This document shows, piece by piece, positions 33,869 to 46,197 of a stretch of 64,000 bases of DNA. This DNA is from Cocos nucifera (lineage: Eukaryota; Streptophyta; Magnoliopsida; Arecales; Arecaceae): the NCBI GenBank assembly GCA_006176705.1, contig QRFJ01000769.1:186001-250000 (forward strand). The letters are read 5' to 3'. Position numbers and translations under genes: made by a program. Position 1 is the first letter of the stretch, and every line of letters begins with the position of its first letter. The notes beneath the pieces were generated by a model, which saw nothing but the letters and a program-made list of their open reading frames with translations, was not told the origin of the DNA and made no database searches.

Positions 33869-33962
33869 CCACTTTAGGTTACTTCAAAGGGTTATTAGTT
33901 ATTACACAATTTTTGCATCAAGAAGTAATGATGTTTAAATAGAAAAATTTTATTGAGGAAAG

Positions 33963-35224
33963 TCACTGGTAGTACATTCTTAAGTTTTCTGAATTCCAAG
34001 GCCACGGGAGTGTCGCTCCTCCGAGTTTCTTCAAGTGATAAATTTCAGATCGGACGACCTCTTCTACTTTATATGGACCTTCCCAATTCAGGGCTAGCTT
34101 TTCTTGATCTTGAGGCTACGAAATGGATGCTCATTGGAGTACCAAGTCCCCCACTCTGAATGCTTTATTTTTTATTTTGGAGTTATAGTATCTGGTTACT
34201 TTGCATCTGTAGGCTACCATCCGAACTTTGGCTTCTTCTCTTTTTTTTGCCAGTAGATCGAGGTTAGTTTTGAGGTCCTATGAGTTATGCTACTCATTGA
34301 AGGCTATGACGTATACTGATGGAAGTTTGAGCTTGATTGGGATGACTGCCTCCGTTCTAAAGGCTAGGATGAATGGTATTTCCACAGTCGATAGCCTTTG
34401 AGTAGTTCGGTACACCCAGAGGATATGGTAGAGCTCGTCCGACCAAGTCCCCCTTGCTCTTTCAAGCCTTACTTTGTTGCCCTGTATTAAAATTCTATTG
34501 GTCACCTCTACTTCACCATTTGCCTATGGATGGACTATTGTCGTGAAGTGATGGGAGATGTTTACATCCTGGCAGAACTCAGCGAACCTCGTTTTGGCAA
34601 ACTATCACTCATTATTTGTTATGAAAGTTTGGGGTAGACCAAACCGGTAGATGATTAACTTCTAGATGAAGTTCTGTACCTTGGCCTCAGTAATTTTTGC
34701 TAATGATTTGGTCTCGACCCATTTGGTGATGTAGTCGATCACAACCAGGAGGAACTTTCATTTTCCGAATGGCATTAGAAAAGGGCCAAGTATATCTATT
34801 CTCCACTGCACGAATGGCCAGGGTGTGCTTAGTGGAGTAAGCTCGAAGGCCGACTGTCTTTGTATGTTTACATTTCTATGACAGCGGTCACATTTCTTGA
34901 CATACTCTATAGAGTCATGGTACAAGATCGGCCAATAGTATCCTTGCCGAAGTAGTCTTTGTGATAGGGATCTGGCCCCTATATGACTTCCATAAATTTT
35001 CTCATGCACTTCCCATAATGCAAAGTCAGCCTCTGAAGGTTGAAGATATCTTAAGAGTAGTAGAGAATACGACCTTTTATACAGCTTGCATTCATACAGA
35101 ACATATCGAGAAGCTTGATTTCTGAGTTTTCGAGTTTCTTTCTGATCATGAGGAAGAATTTTATCCTTGAGGTAGGCAACTAGCAGGTCAATCCAGCTCG
35201 GCTCATGCTCAACTTGCAGAATAG
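33963..35224 (-). pseudogene. E integrase (Ty3/Gypsy, Tat lineage)
   Basis: On the minus strand the zinc-binding domain is at 34758-35009 (HEKIYGSHIGARSL, YWPILYHDSIEYVKKCDRCH: H-H-C-C pattern present). Next is the first catalytic Asp region, WRIDILGPF. The middle core at 34520-34700 carries several stops. The Glu region ANGEVEVTNR sits at about 34500-34530, and the core end at 34290-34505. The C-terminal part reads LALNWEGPYKVEEVVRSEIYHL and ends YYQ-stop at 33963-33965. There is no chromodomain, consistent with Tat. Stops in at least five places. Confidence 0.88.
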
Positions 35225-36350
35225 ACTATGACTCCTCCAAGCTTGGACACTTTAGAATTTCAAAAAATACTTCTTTCGATAGGTCGATCGAGGCTAAAGT
35301 GGCCAACTTAGAAAGAAAGTTGGCTCTTGTATTTTTCATCCTCGGAATCCATTGGATACTAAAACTGTTGAAGATCGAAGCCAAGTTTTTTACATTCTTC
35401 AGATACTTTATCATGCTTTCCTCTCGGGCTTCATAGTTGCTGCTAACTTGCCCGAGCACCAGCTGAGAATCACTGAAAATCTGGAGCTGGTCTGCCTTTA
35501 ACTCTTATGCTATTTTTAATCCAGCGATTAGAGCTTCATATTCGGTCCCATTATTAGTTGCAAAAAATTTGAACCATAGTGCATATTCGGCGATGATTCC
35601 CTCAGGGTTAACTAAGACAAACCCTATACCTACTCCAGCAGCGTTGATTGAACCATCCATGTATAGGGCCTAAAAGTCTTTGGGAAGGTCGGTGTTCTCT
35701 TCAGGAGGGCTTGGCTGCAACCATGGAATATTGATTTCGTACCATTCAAGCTCGACTTCATTTGGAATGGTGTATTCTACTACAAAATCTGCTAGTATCT
35801 AAGCTTTGATCGATGGTCGGGGTTGGTAATTGATGTCAAACTTTGTAAGCTTGATTGTCCATTTTGTGATTCTTCCAGAGGCATTCGTTCGATGAAGAAC
35901 TGCATTAATTGGTTGATCCATGAGGATGGTTATGGTGTGCCCCTGAACGTAAAGTTAGAGTCTCCTAGCAGCAATTATAAGAGAGTAAGTCAATTTTTCT
36001 AACTTAGAGTACTTGGTCTCTACATCCCTCAGGACTCGGCTTATATAGTAGATCGGTCATTGCACTTTCACTTCTTCCTTGACCAAGACCACTACCAGGG
36101 CTGCCTAGGAGACTGCTAGGTACAAGAATAATTCTTCTTCAAACTCAGGCTTTGCTAGCAGTGGGGGTGAGCTGAGGTAGTTTTTAAGCTTCTCAAATGC
36201 CTGTTGGCATTCCGCTGTCCAGCAAAAGCTATTTGGTTGTTTGAGAATTTGAAAGAAGGGCATGCATCGCTTAACCGATCTTGAGATGAAGCAGTTTAGG
36301 GATGCCACTTTTTTAGTCAAGCGCTGAACTTTTTTGATTGTTCTTGGAGT
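35225..36350 (-). pseudogene. E RT C-terminus, RNase H and second archaeal-type RNase H
   Basis: It starts immediately beyond the D insertion: TPRTIKKVQRLTKKVASLNC is in frame with the RT end at 49515 once D is removed. The RT-linked RNase H follows (AFEKLKNYLSSPPLL, then PIYYISRVLRDVETKY). A second RNase H (about 35690-35290) has YMDGS (Asp), TEYEAL (Glu) and SDSQLV (Asp), but ARANFLSKLAT where the fourth acidic residue is expected, now Asn. A dual RNase H of this order is diagnostic of the Tat lineage. Several stops. Open pieces: 36105-36413 (its first codons belong to D's LTR) and 35226-35459. Confidence 0.87.
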
Positions 36351-36355
36351 GGTCA
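36351..36355. repeat. Target-site duplication of D, left copy
   Basis: GGTCA, identical to 49510-49514. Removing D and one copy restores the E pol reading frame across the join. Confidence 0.92.
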
Positions 36356-37732
36356 TGATGTGGGACAACCTAAAAAAAGATAAAAGACCAAGCTTTCTTT
36401 CGTTCATCAACAATAAATCACATCCGATCGTGGCACATTATTTCTAGGATAGATAGTATAGTTGCCTATATTCTGCTCAAGAGGTGTGACTGATTGACAT
36501 GAAATCAAAGCACGATCAATCTAAATGATGCTGATGAATGCCATTTTAGAGATCAGTAAATAACTAGCAATAATAAAGTAAATAAATAGATAGCAAAAAT
36601 TAATCATGCTCATGAATAATTGCAAAAAAAAATATAAATAGAATGAAAGATTGCAAGAAATTATGCTCGCAAGAAAATCTAAAAAAAGAATAAGAAGAAT
36701 CCAGATCGTGGTAGTTAAGAAACTATCATGATTAGGGCTCTTATCTTTTAACCAAGTAGATTTATCAATAAAAATCTAGGTCTTTACCAACATCAAATCT
36801 AAACAAAATAAGTAAAAATTAAAGATCAGTTGAGAAGGAATGAAGGTTCTTATAAATGTTTGATCTATAGAATATTAGATCACTCTTTCTCTCTCTGCAT
36901 GATAGATGAAAATGGTGGAGGAGACATATCTTCTTTTGGTGGAATAGGCTTATGTAGGTAGATGGTGAAGATGAATTGAGGTCGTAGGAACACTGAATCT
37001 CAAGAAAATGAAGGTTAAAGAGAGAAAAATGTGGGCCTCACATCCTCCCCTCGTGGGGCAATTTTGGGTCTCACACCATCTCCCTCTCGGACCGACCAAC
37101 ACAAGTGTTTGTGGGAATTGTAAAGTGATTCATTCATTATCTCATTCATGAAGGATACATGGATTTATATAGGACTCTAGGGGTCCTATTTCTTTAGGAA
37201 TCCTATTTTCTTTACAAGAAAAAAATCAACCCTCCCAACAAAAAAGTAAAACATTATGTATGGTTTTCAAATACAATAATATATCATATCTATCTTTTAT
37301 GGAACCATAGGAAAGAAATCAGCCTTTTAACAAAATAAATAAGAAATCAAGAACTCTTAAGAAATTCTAGGGAAGAAAAGAAACTCCATATGGGCGTTTG
37401 ATGCCTGGCATAACTTGGCATGAGGATCTTTGGGCATGGCACATGTTGGCATGTGTATTTCCTCGTTGGACGTGTGGAGGGTGGTGGCTCCAAAGATGAC
37501 ATGGACCAAGCTTGCTTCTTTATAATGGTCTCTTTCCAAATAAGGCTCAATCTAAAGTAAATCCAAGTATGGTCCTATGGACCCAAAACTAAATGCATCA
37601 AAGGAACTAATTGATTAAATCAAATGGGCTAGAACAAAATAACTGAAGTAGAGTTATTCTGATATGACTTCTTCAATTCAAATTGAATCTAAATTATGTT
37701 GTCGACTTTTGGTGGCTCTGGTGTCTGCACCA
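36356..37732 (-). repeat. D 3' LTR (1377 bp)
   Basis: Plus-strand ends TGATGTGGGACAACC and GTCTGCACCA. TATA element on the minus strand at 37164-37171 (TATATAAA). The frames at 37347-37550 are LTR shadows; the same ones recur in the other LTR at 49124-49327. Confidence 0.93.
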
Positions 37733-38475
37733 ATTCTCTCAGGGTAGGGAGAACTTGACCCTATCGAGTGGGGGTCGATTCTGCTCTGATGATGCTTAAG
37801 CAATTTGGGATCAATATGCTGTAGCTCTTCTCGAGTGATCCAGGTATCCTCGGACTCAAGCAATTTGGGATCAATATGCTGTAGCTCTTCTCGAGTGATC
37901 CAGGTATCCTCGGACTTTGGTCGACCTCGCCATCTAACTAAGTACCGCTGATAGCCTCAACTCTGGGTGGAGATGATCTGCTTATCTAAAATTCTCTCAA
38001 TCTGATCATGCTCTGACATGTTGGCTGGTGGACATTCAGGAATAAGCTATCTCTCAAAGGTTGATTCAAGCTCAAATGGCTTACTAGGTATCCATGTTGG
38101 CTCTTTATGGGTGACGAGATCTGCAACATTAAAAGTAGAGCTAATCCCATAATCTGAAGGTAAGTCTACAATATATGCATTTGATCCGATCTTCTTCAAA
38201 ATCTTAAATGGACCTGCTCCTCGGGCATGTAACTTCTTGATAGTTTTCGATGGAAATCATTCAGACCTCATTCAAACCATCACATAGTCTCCTTTTGTAA
38301 ACTCTTGGGCATGTCGATGAGAATCTGCATTCTATTTATAAACTTTATTACTAATACTAATTTTTTTTACTAATCTCTTTATGTAAACTCTTGACATGCT
38401 ATGCAAATGACTCTATAGATTCAAAAATTCTAGCATGCATGGGCAGTGGGATAAGGTCTATTAGTTTTCTAGATT
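37733..38475 (-). pseudogene. D integrase C-terminal domain and chromodomain
   Basis: Minus strand: VVHGYQSRKLIDLIP just across the B insertion, LPLPMHARIFESIESFA, a GDYVMV module, ARGAGPFKILKKIGSNAYIV and VADLVTHKEPTW. After about 60 codons comes the chromodomain YLVRWRGRPKSEDTWI followed by TREELQHIDPKLL. The last 20 codons are duplicated in frame. Chromodomains target chromoviruses to histone-marked chromatin. Stops at GFVMV-adjacent positions and before the chromodomain make it inactive. Only 37678-37863 is open. Confidence 0.85.
37798..37917. repeat. 60-bp tandem duplication in the D chromodomain
   Basis: Units 37798-37857 and 37858-37917; 59 consecutive bases are identical. Exactly 20 codons are repeated, in frame on the minus strand (ESEDTWITREELQHIDPKLL). 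Confidence 0.95.
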
Positions 38476-38480
38476 GATAT
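38476..38480. repeat. Target-site duplication of B, left copy
   Basis: GATAT, identical to 46193-46197. The D frame reads through when B and one copy are removed. Confidence 0.93.
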
Positions 38481-40067
38481 TGATAAGAACACAATGTTGT
38501 CATTAAGACACCATGTTTATCAGTTTAATCCGACTCCTTAAAATAATTAAAAATGCATAGATAGCAGTGAATTAGATCGAATCCATAGGAAAGATAGTGT
38601 TTTTAGATTTAAAATCTTTGATTTTTGAAAAGAAAAAGAAAGAGTTTTAAAAAAATAGAATTTGAAGTTGGAAAATAAAAAAAATAAAAATTAAAAGGTG
38701 CAGAAATTTAAATTTGGTACTAAGATCTATTAGTTAGATCTTATCATCTACTTATAGAAAAATAAAAAGTAATAATTAAAATATAAAAATTAAATTATAA
38801 TAAAAATAAAGAGCATAAAATTAAAGAACATAAAAATAAATATTACATTAATTAAAATTTTAGAATTTAAATATATGAAAAGAAAAAATAAAATAAAATA
38901 GTCTGTTCTCTCATCTTGGATTGGTGTGGGTGGAAAGATGGTATAGAAGTCCAGCTTTTTCTCTTGGCACTAGTTGCCTTGAAGCAGCAATTAACCCAAA
39001 GCTTGGCTTCACCCTGTACCAAAGCTTTACCTTGACCGAAGATATTTATTTCTAGAGGCCTGGGGTCCTTTTTATAGAGCTAGGAGGGCTGGAGAGTTTT
39101 CTTCTGGGCAATATGGGACTAAGGAGCTCTTTGATCATCAAAATATGAAGAAATCTAAATAAAAATTAGATTAAAAAGAGTCTTGGATAAATTTTGCTAC
39201 TCTAGATGGAATCGGCCATTAATAGGAATCCAACGGATCAAAAATCATCAAAATTGGATGTGTATCAGCCCAGATCCAGTCGGATTAAATTTTGGCCATC
39301 CGATCGCGCATTGATGGAGGAAATCTTGCCGCTGATCGTGCGTCAGGAGTCCTGATCACCATCGAGAGTGTTCTGGACCATTGGATCATCCCTTGGATCG
39401 AGCACTACCATTGGATGGCGATCCGTATGAAGTCTGAAGCTGAATCAAATCTAGAAATAACCACAGCCGTTTGATCTTCACCACAAGCTACCGCAGCCGT
39501 TCGATCGCATAATTACTGTTCCCATGAACCATGTGGACTGGCTACACCATACACCTCAACCAATCAGCGCTCGCTGATTTGATGCAAAATTTCCTTTTTA
39601 CCCTGTAGACCACGATGGATTTTCTATGAACCCTTTAAGGGTCTAGGTCCACCACGTGTCGCACCGTGATTCATCGATTTCTACTGTGCTGACCATCCAC
39701 ATCTAGATGGTGGACTGACTAATGGCCTCTGTGGCTGAGTCGGCTTGCATGACTGGCTTGGTGCACCAGCTTGAGTCGGCTAAGCTATTTTTCTTTTTTA
39801 TTTATTTTTTTATCTTTATAAATTTATATGTTTTCCGTTTTAGCTTCATTTTACTTTAAATTTATTTCATTATGATCAAAAAAATAAGCTCTTTCTATTG
39901 ATAATAAAATTTTATTTTTTAGTTTTTATTATATTTTAATTATTTTTTAATTAATAAAAATATTAATTTTTTAAAAATTATATATAAATTGATTATTAAT
40001 TCTTAAAAATTAATATGAATTAATTGATAAATTAATTTTTTTATTGATAAATTTATGGTACTTATCA
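38481..40067 (-). repeat. B 3' LTR (1587 bp)
   Basis: Starts TGATAAGAACAC, ends GGTACTTATCA on the plus strand. TATA element on the minus strand at 39069-39076. It is followed by the complement of the purine tract (CATCCCCGAACTTAAG). No gene. Confidence 0.94.
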
Positions 40068-41291
40068 CATCCCCGAACTTAAGCTTTGCTCATCCTCGAG
40101 TAAAGAAAGAATTTAGTTTTAAATATCTGTTAACTTTAGAGTTTCAAATTTTACCTAAGCAGTTTTCAAAATGGCCATTGATATTCAGTAGAGCTTAAGT
40201 GAGATATATCATTGGGATATTAATACTTATTAATAGAAAAATTAAGTAAAAGATATTAAATTTTTCTAAACTTTTCTAAATTATCCCATCTTTATCTTTG
40301 ATTTGTCTAAACTTTCATATGGACAAGTGTATTGCTACTTCCATCCTTTATTTATTGATTTTTATTTTTATATTGTCTACTTTTTGATACGAATATCATT
40401 GCTTAATTAGGCAATAGGATCCGATTACTCGATGAAAAATCAATATTTTTTTTATTTTTTAATGTTGTACCATTATTGAGTGTCTTAATATCTTAAGCTT
40501 TCTATTTGATTTATGTAGTGAGTCTTGGGCCAATGACTTTCAAACCAGTTAGCTTTAGGGTATTAGGTATAGAATACCCCTCGGGCTTACTAGCTCGAAT
40601 CAAACAGGCTACAGGTTAAGACTAGCTTTATAATGAGCTTCTTTGCTCTTCTCATTTTTTGACGTGAAACTTAATGCTTGCTCAGGCAAAGAGGCTCGGT
40701 TACTCAGTGAGAAGTACTTGAAAACTATTTTATTAAAAAAAAATTTTATATGAAAACAAAAATATAGTTATCCTACATAAGCCCATAAAAAGTAGACTTT
40801 TCTTTGATGCTAGTAGAAAAAATTAGAAATGCTAAAACTTTTTATGTTCTAGAGTTAATTCTTTATTGAATTTTTTTAATACTTGATTCCTCCATATCTC
40901 ATAGATTCTCTGATCTGTGTATCAATTTTCTTTTAGAAATGCTTAGTTTAATTTGATTCTTAAGCATAATCAAGTGTTTAAATACTAAATACTAACTTTT
41001 TTAAGAACTTAAAATTTTAAAATTTTTATTTTTCTCCCTCCTAACTTAATCGACATTATCCTCAATGGAGAAGAAAAAATAAAGAGTGTAATAAAGAACA
41101 TGAAAGAATACACCTGACTATATTTTTGGTCCAGTACATGCCTTTAAAAATTTAATCTCTCCCTCCAACTTATTCAAATTATCCTAAAAAAATTAAATAA
41201 AAAGATAAATTAAACTAAAAAAAACTAAATATTAGATTGCCTCCCAACAAGCGCTAAGTTTATCGTCTTCAGTCAGACACAATGCAGCTTA
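40068..41291 (-). other. B 3' internal non-coding region
   Basis: AT-rich and lacking coding frames. The first 60 bases match element A (11268 onward). Near 41236-41265 the stretch TGCCTCCCAACAAGCGCTAA (as complement) is a motif I associate with the 3' side of Athila-type gag regions. That is memory-based. Confidence 0.7.
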
Positions 41292-41998
41292 CTATCCTGT
41301 GTCAAATATTGGATTGATAAATTTCAATGGTTTTGGATTATCAATCTCAAAAAGTTGATTTATAATTCCATTATTGATATAATCATTGTTAATTTTAGAA
41401 ATATAATTTGTAACCCCATTCTCAGGCCCATGTTTATTAAGAATTTCTCCTATTTGTTCTTCTAAAATGCTCATGAATGGAGTTTTAGGAGTTAGGTTTG
41501 ATTCAATGGGTGCTGGAAGGGTGTCTAAAGAAGGTTTTAATTCTGGAGGTAAATTAATGTGATCTTGCTTAAATAACTTCATTGGCTCTTGATTTTGTAA
41601 GAAGAACCGGCTTCTAGGGTTGAAGGGAATAGGCTTTTAGGTTTATAAGTCTCGGGTAAATCATCTATTCTCTTTTCTCCTTTTTCTATCTCATTTAAAC
41701 TGAAACTAGCATCAGTACTAATTTCTAGCTTGGGTTCTTTTATGTAGTTAGCTACAGTACTAACCAGTTTCTCTAAATTTTTATTTTGTCTAGCATCAGT
41801 ACTAGCCTCTCTCACTTGATCTTGGTATCGATCCGTAAGAATTCTATAGCTTTTAAGTTCAGTAATTACTTTGGCATTCTCTAATTGAGGATTCTTAAGT
41901 GAGACATTAAATTGATAACTTGGTCCAGATGGTTGGTGGACATTAAGTGGATTATTTGAAATTGATAGGCTCGGTAGTTGATCTAGTTCTCTCCTCAT
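41292..41998 (-). pseudogene. B gag-downstream ORF pair, function unknown
   Basis: Two overlapping open frames: 41579-41998 (139 aa, MRRELDQLPSLSISNNPL...) and 41292-41582 (96 aa, MKLFKQDHINLPPELKPSLD...FINPIFDTG). The start of the second overlaps the stop of the first by four bases, so a single frameshift may divide one original frame. Hydrophilic, Pro/Asn/Ser-rich, no transmembrane segment or known motif seen. Position directly after gag suggests a gag C-terminal extension of Athila-type elements; no protease motif is present. Confidence 0.55.
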
Positions 41999-42117
41999 GT
42001 TAGACTCAACTAATTATCCTATTTGAGCTTCTAGCCTGATGATAGATTATTGTTAAGTTAAGATCGATTGCTGTTGATTCAGAATTAATTATTAAAATTG
42101 ATTAAATCTATCGTTAG

Positions 42118-43273
42118 CTAGATTGGTTTGTTGAGAAGGTGGGTATGATAGCTGGTTATTATATGATGGCTGGGTAAACTGACTAGGCTGACCATTATTA
42201 TAAGCATAGTTTTGGTATTGGGGTCTATTCTGATAATTTTGCACTGATGGAGTTTGGGTCTGAGCCTGAGTCTGTTGTGATTTTCAAGAAAAATTAGGAT
42301 GGTTTCTCCAGCCAGAGTTGTATGAATTTGAAAATGGGTCATTAATCAATTTGGAGTAACCTTGAGCAGCTTGAACTTACTCTTGGATAAACTATGCAAC
42401 AATAGGACATTTATTCACATGATGGGTTGGGCTAGCACAAATAGAGCAAACCTCCTGATAATTAGAACCTGGTGTGTATTATGTAGGAGATTGTTGACCT
42501 AAATTTAGAAATTAATCTAATTTTTGGTCAATAAGGTCAACTTTATCTAATTTTTGTGCTATTATGTTTAGGTCTGTCTTAGAATTAAGTTCTAAAGTTT
42601 TGATCTCATAAATTTCTGTCCATTTTTATTGAGAAATTGATCTTTCATAAGAGGATAATGAAGCATGGTTAATAGAGTTGTCACTTAAGGTTTCAAACAA
42701 GGTATAAGCTTCATCCTCACTTTTGCTCATGAATGCACCTCCATAGGATGCATCAACCATCTGCTTATATTGATCTCTTAAACCTTCATAGAAAGCTTGT
42801 ACAATTTGCCACTTAGATGGACCATGATGTGGGCATTTTCTAAGAAGTTTCTTAAGTCTTTCCTATGATTCGTGAATTTATTTTCCTAGAAGCTGAGCAA
42901 ATCCTATGATAGCTCGCCTCATAGTATTGGTTCGTCTTATGGGATAAAATTTCTTAAGGAATTCATGTTGCATCTCTACCCATGTCTAAATTGTTCTTCC
43001 CAGTGTGCCAAGCCAGTACTTGGCTTTATTTTTTAATGATAAGAGAAATAAAATTAGTCTAAAGGCATCCTCAGTTAAATTTTGAATTTTCACAATAGAG
43101 CAGATTTCTAATAATTCATCCAGATGTTTGTAAAGATCTTCATTGGTGTTCCCATAGAAAGATGAGAGCATCTGGATTGTGGTCGGCTTGATCTCATAGT
43201 GGGTAGCATGAATTTCAGATAATTGGATACAAGTCGATGGGTTATAGGTGGAAGGAATAAAGTATTCCTTCAT
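42118..43273 (-). pseudogene. B gag (Athila-like)
   Basis: On the minus strand from ATG 43273: IKPTTIQMLSSFYGNTNEDL, then LTEDAFRLILFLLSLKNKAKYWL (capsid fold region, 42986-43273). A frame change is followed by RRTNTMRRAIIGF, LLRKCPHHGPSKWQIVQAFY, QMVDASYGGAFMSKSEDEAY and a zinc knuckle CSICASPTHHVNKC (CCHC complete). A Gln/Asn/Tyr/Pro-rich tail follows (42118-42342). The phrase order is that of Athila gags. About six stops and at least two frameshifts, so not translatable as it stands. Confidence 0.82.
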
Positions 43274-44377
43274 CTATTTAGGTGGTTCTCTAAAATTTTT
43301 AGCCATTTGGTTATTGGATTTAATACAATTCAGCCTTTTAATTTTATGGTTCGGTTCAATTAGATCAGGTAAAGCGATTTCCTATTGTGCATGCACTAGT
43401 GCAACCCTAACGTGTGGTTCAAAAATTTTTTTGGAATATTTTTTTATATTATTATATTATTTTATTATATTAAAAATTAATTTTTAAATTATTTTATTTA
43501 TTAATTTTAATTTAATTTAATTTAATTTAATTATTATTTTAAATATTTTTTTAGTTAATTTAATTTAATTTTTATTTAATTTTATTTTATTTTTAGAGGA
43601 GAAAGGAGAAGAAAGAAAGAAAAATTCTAAAGAAGAGATCCTAAGGAGTCCTAAAACTAAGAAGAGAGAGAAGAATTAGGTTTAATTAGGTTTGATGTTG
43701 GTTAGCAATCAAGTTGATCAATCAATCCTGACTAAGAATTATCCTAGATCTAGATAGTTTCTAACTGCCAAGGTCACCTTCAAGCCCTCCAAGTATAGGA
43801 TCAGCCAATCAACTAGTCAGGTAAGTGTAAGATCGATGGGAGTCCCCCCGTTGCTTGCTTTAGACACTAATTATGCTTGGTCAGATAAGCGAACGGAACC
43901 AATTAGAATTCACCTTCCTTCGGACCCAGTCGTCCCTAAACCACTTTTCTAGACATCAGTTAAATTGACTAATCCTAATCTAATTCAACTCTTAGGATTT
44001 CTTATTCTATTGAGCTCGAGTTTCTAGGGCTGATGTCTAATTAATTTTAAAATTAAAGGCTTAGGTCAATATAGGATACTAGTTGGTTTTTTGTGGGTTA
44101 AGGAAGGGTGACCAAATTTTTACCTTATCTTATTTAATTGGGTGTTGCCCTTAATTTAATTTAATATGAATATGCATAAAAAATTTTCAATCAAAGGATT
44201 CTATGCAATTTAAACTAGATGCATGCAATTAATTGAGTTCTGAAAGGCTTACCTTGCCTCCAGCAATCATCAGAAAAAAAATAAAACTAATATGATGCAT
44301 GCTTTAAACAGTTAGGATTTCTAATCTTATTATGAGACTTTTAATTAAGTTTAAATGAATATTTTTTAAATTAATTT

Positions 44378-44409
<32 letters not shown>

Positions 44410-44581
44410 GAAAAGAGGACTAGAGTTAGGATTGATCTCATCAAGATTAGATGCTTTCTTTCTTAATTTTTCTATAAAATAAATAAATAAAAAGTTTGTA
44501 AGCAATATTTAACAAAAATATTTATAATTAATTTATAAAAATAATTAAAGAAATCAAAAAAAAAAATAGCATCTATTCCTT
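43274..44581 (-). other. B 5' leader
   Basis: No coding frame on the sense strand. It contains simple A/T repeats, for example (TTAAT)n-like at 43506-43531 and (AAAT)n at 44386-44408. The plus-strand frame 43248-43487 is in the same AT-rich sequence and looks accidental. Confidence 0.7.
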
Positions 44582-44598
44582 CTTCGGCAACGTTATCA
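44582..44598 (-). promoter_or_regulatory. Primer binding site of B (tRNA-Asp type, diverged)
   Basis: Minus strand TGATAACGTTGCCGAAG, against TGGCGCCGTTGCCGGGG for the Asp-tRNA site used by Athila and Tat elements. It is 6 bp from the LTR terminus. Confidence 0.65.
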
Positions 44599-44604
44599 AA
44601 AACT

Positions 44605-46192
44605 TGATAGGAATGCAATATTGTCGTTAAGACACCATGTTTATCAGTTTAATCCGACTTCTTAAAATAATTAAAAGTACATAGATAGCAGTAAATTGGA
44701 TCGAATCCATAGAAAAGATAGTATTTTTAGATTTAAAATCTTTAATTTTTGAAAAGAAAAGAAAGAGTTTTAAAAAAATAAAATTTAGAATTAAAAAATA
44801 AAAAAAATAAAAATTAAAAGGTATAGAAATTTAAACTTAGTACTAAGATCTACTAGTTAGATCTTAGCATATACTAATAGAAAAATAAAAAGTAATAATT
44901 AAAATATAAAAATTAAATTATAATAAAAATAAAGAGCATAAAATTAAAGAATATAAAAATAAATATTATATTAATTAAAATTTTAGAATTTAAATACATG
45001 AAAGAAAAAAATAAAATAAAATAGCCTGATCTCTGATCTTAGATCGGCGTGGGTGGAAAGATGGTATAGAAGTCTAGCTTTTTCTCTTGGCACCAGTTGC
45101 CTTGAAGTAGCCATTAACCTAGAGCCTGGCTTCACCCTGTACCAATGCTTTATCTTGATCAAAGATATTTATTTCTAGAGGCCTGAGGTCCTTTTTATAG
45201 AGCTAGGAGGGCTGGAGAGTTTTCTTCTGGGCAATGTGGGACTAAGGAGCTCTTTCATCATCAAAATATGGAGAAATCCAAATAAAAATTAGACTAAAAG
45301 GAGTCCTGGACAAATTTTGCTGCTCTAGATGAAATCTGGCCATTAATAAGAATCCAACGGACCAAAAATCATCAAAATCGGATGTGTATCAGCCTAGATT
45401 AGGTCGGATTAAATTCTAGCCATTTGATCGTGCGTCGATAGAGGAAATCTGGCCGCTGATCGTGCGTCAGGAGTCTTGATTACCATCGGGAGCATTTTAG
45501 ACCATCGGATCATCCCTTGGATCGAGCGCTGCTGTTCGATGGTGATCCGCATGAAGTTTGAAGCTAAATCAAATCCAAAAATAACCACAGCCATTTGATC
45601 TTCAACGCAAGCTACCACAACCGTCCGATCGCGCAATTACTGTTCCCATGGACCGCGTGGATCGGCTGCACCATACACCTCAACCAATCAGCCCTTGCTG
45701 CTTTGATGCAAAATTATCTTTTTACCCTTTAGACCGTGATGGATTTTTTGTGAACCCTTTAAGGGTCTAGGTCCACCACATGTCGCACTGTGATTCATCG
45801 ATTTCTGCTGAATTGGTAGTCCACGCTTAGATTATGGACTGGCTGATGGCTTCTGTGGCTGAGTCGACTTGCATGGCTGGCTTGGCACACCGGCTTGAGC
45901 CGACTGAGCCATTTTCCTTTTTTATTTAATTTTTTTATCTTTAAAAATTCATATCTTCTCCATTTTAGCTTCATTTTACTTCAAATTTATTTTAATGTGA
46001 TTAAAAAATGAGTTCTTTCTATTAATAATAAAATTTTAATTTTTAACTTTTATTATTTTTTTAATTATTTTTTAATTAATAAAAATATTAATTTTTCAAA
46101 AATTATATATAAATTGATCATTAATTCTTAAAAATTAATATGAATTAATTAATAAATTAATATTTTTATTGATAAATTTATGGTACTTATCA
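44605..46192 (-). repeat. B 5' LTR (1588 bp)
   Basis: It pairs with 38481-40067. TATA element on the minus strand at 45192-45199. The frame 45409-45636 is an LTR shadow. Confidence 0.94.
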
Positions 46193-46197
46193 GATAT
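46193..46197. repeat. Target-site duplication of B, right copy
   Basis: GATAT, identical to 38476-38480. Confidence 0.93.

Larger units (their letters stand above)
38481..46192 (-). mobile_element. B: Athila-like Gypsy element with gag but no recognisable pol (7.7 kb)
   Basis: LTRs of 1587 and 1588 bp with identical termini (TGATA...TTATCA) and GATAT duplications. The internal region is 4.5 kb on the minus strand: Asp-tRNA-type primer site, 1.3-kb leader, gag, one further gag-like segment, then 1.2 kb of non-coding sequence and the purine-rich TTCGGGGATG next to the 3' LTR. Nothing resembling protease, RT, RNase H or integrase is visible. It fits a large retrotransposon derivative that would rely on an autonomous relative. 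Confidence 0.9.
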
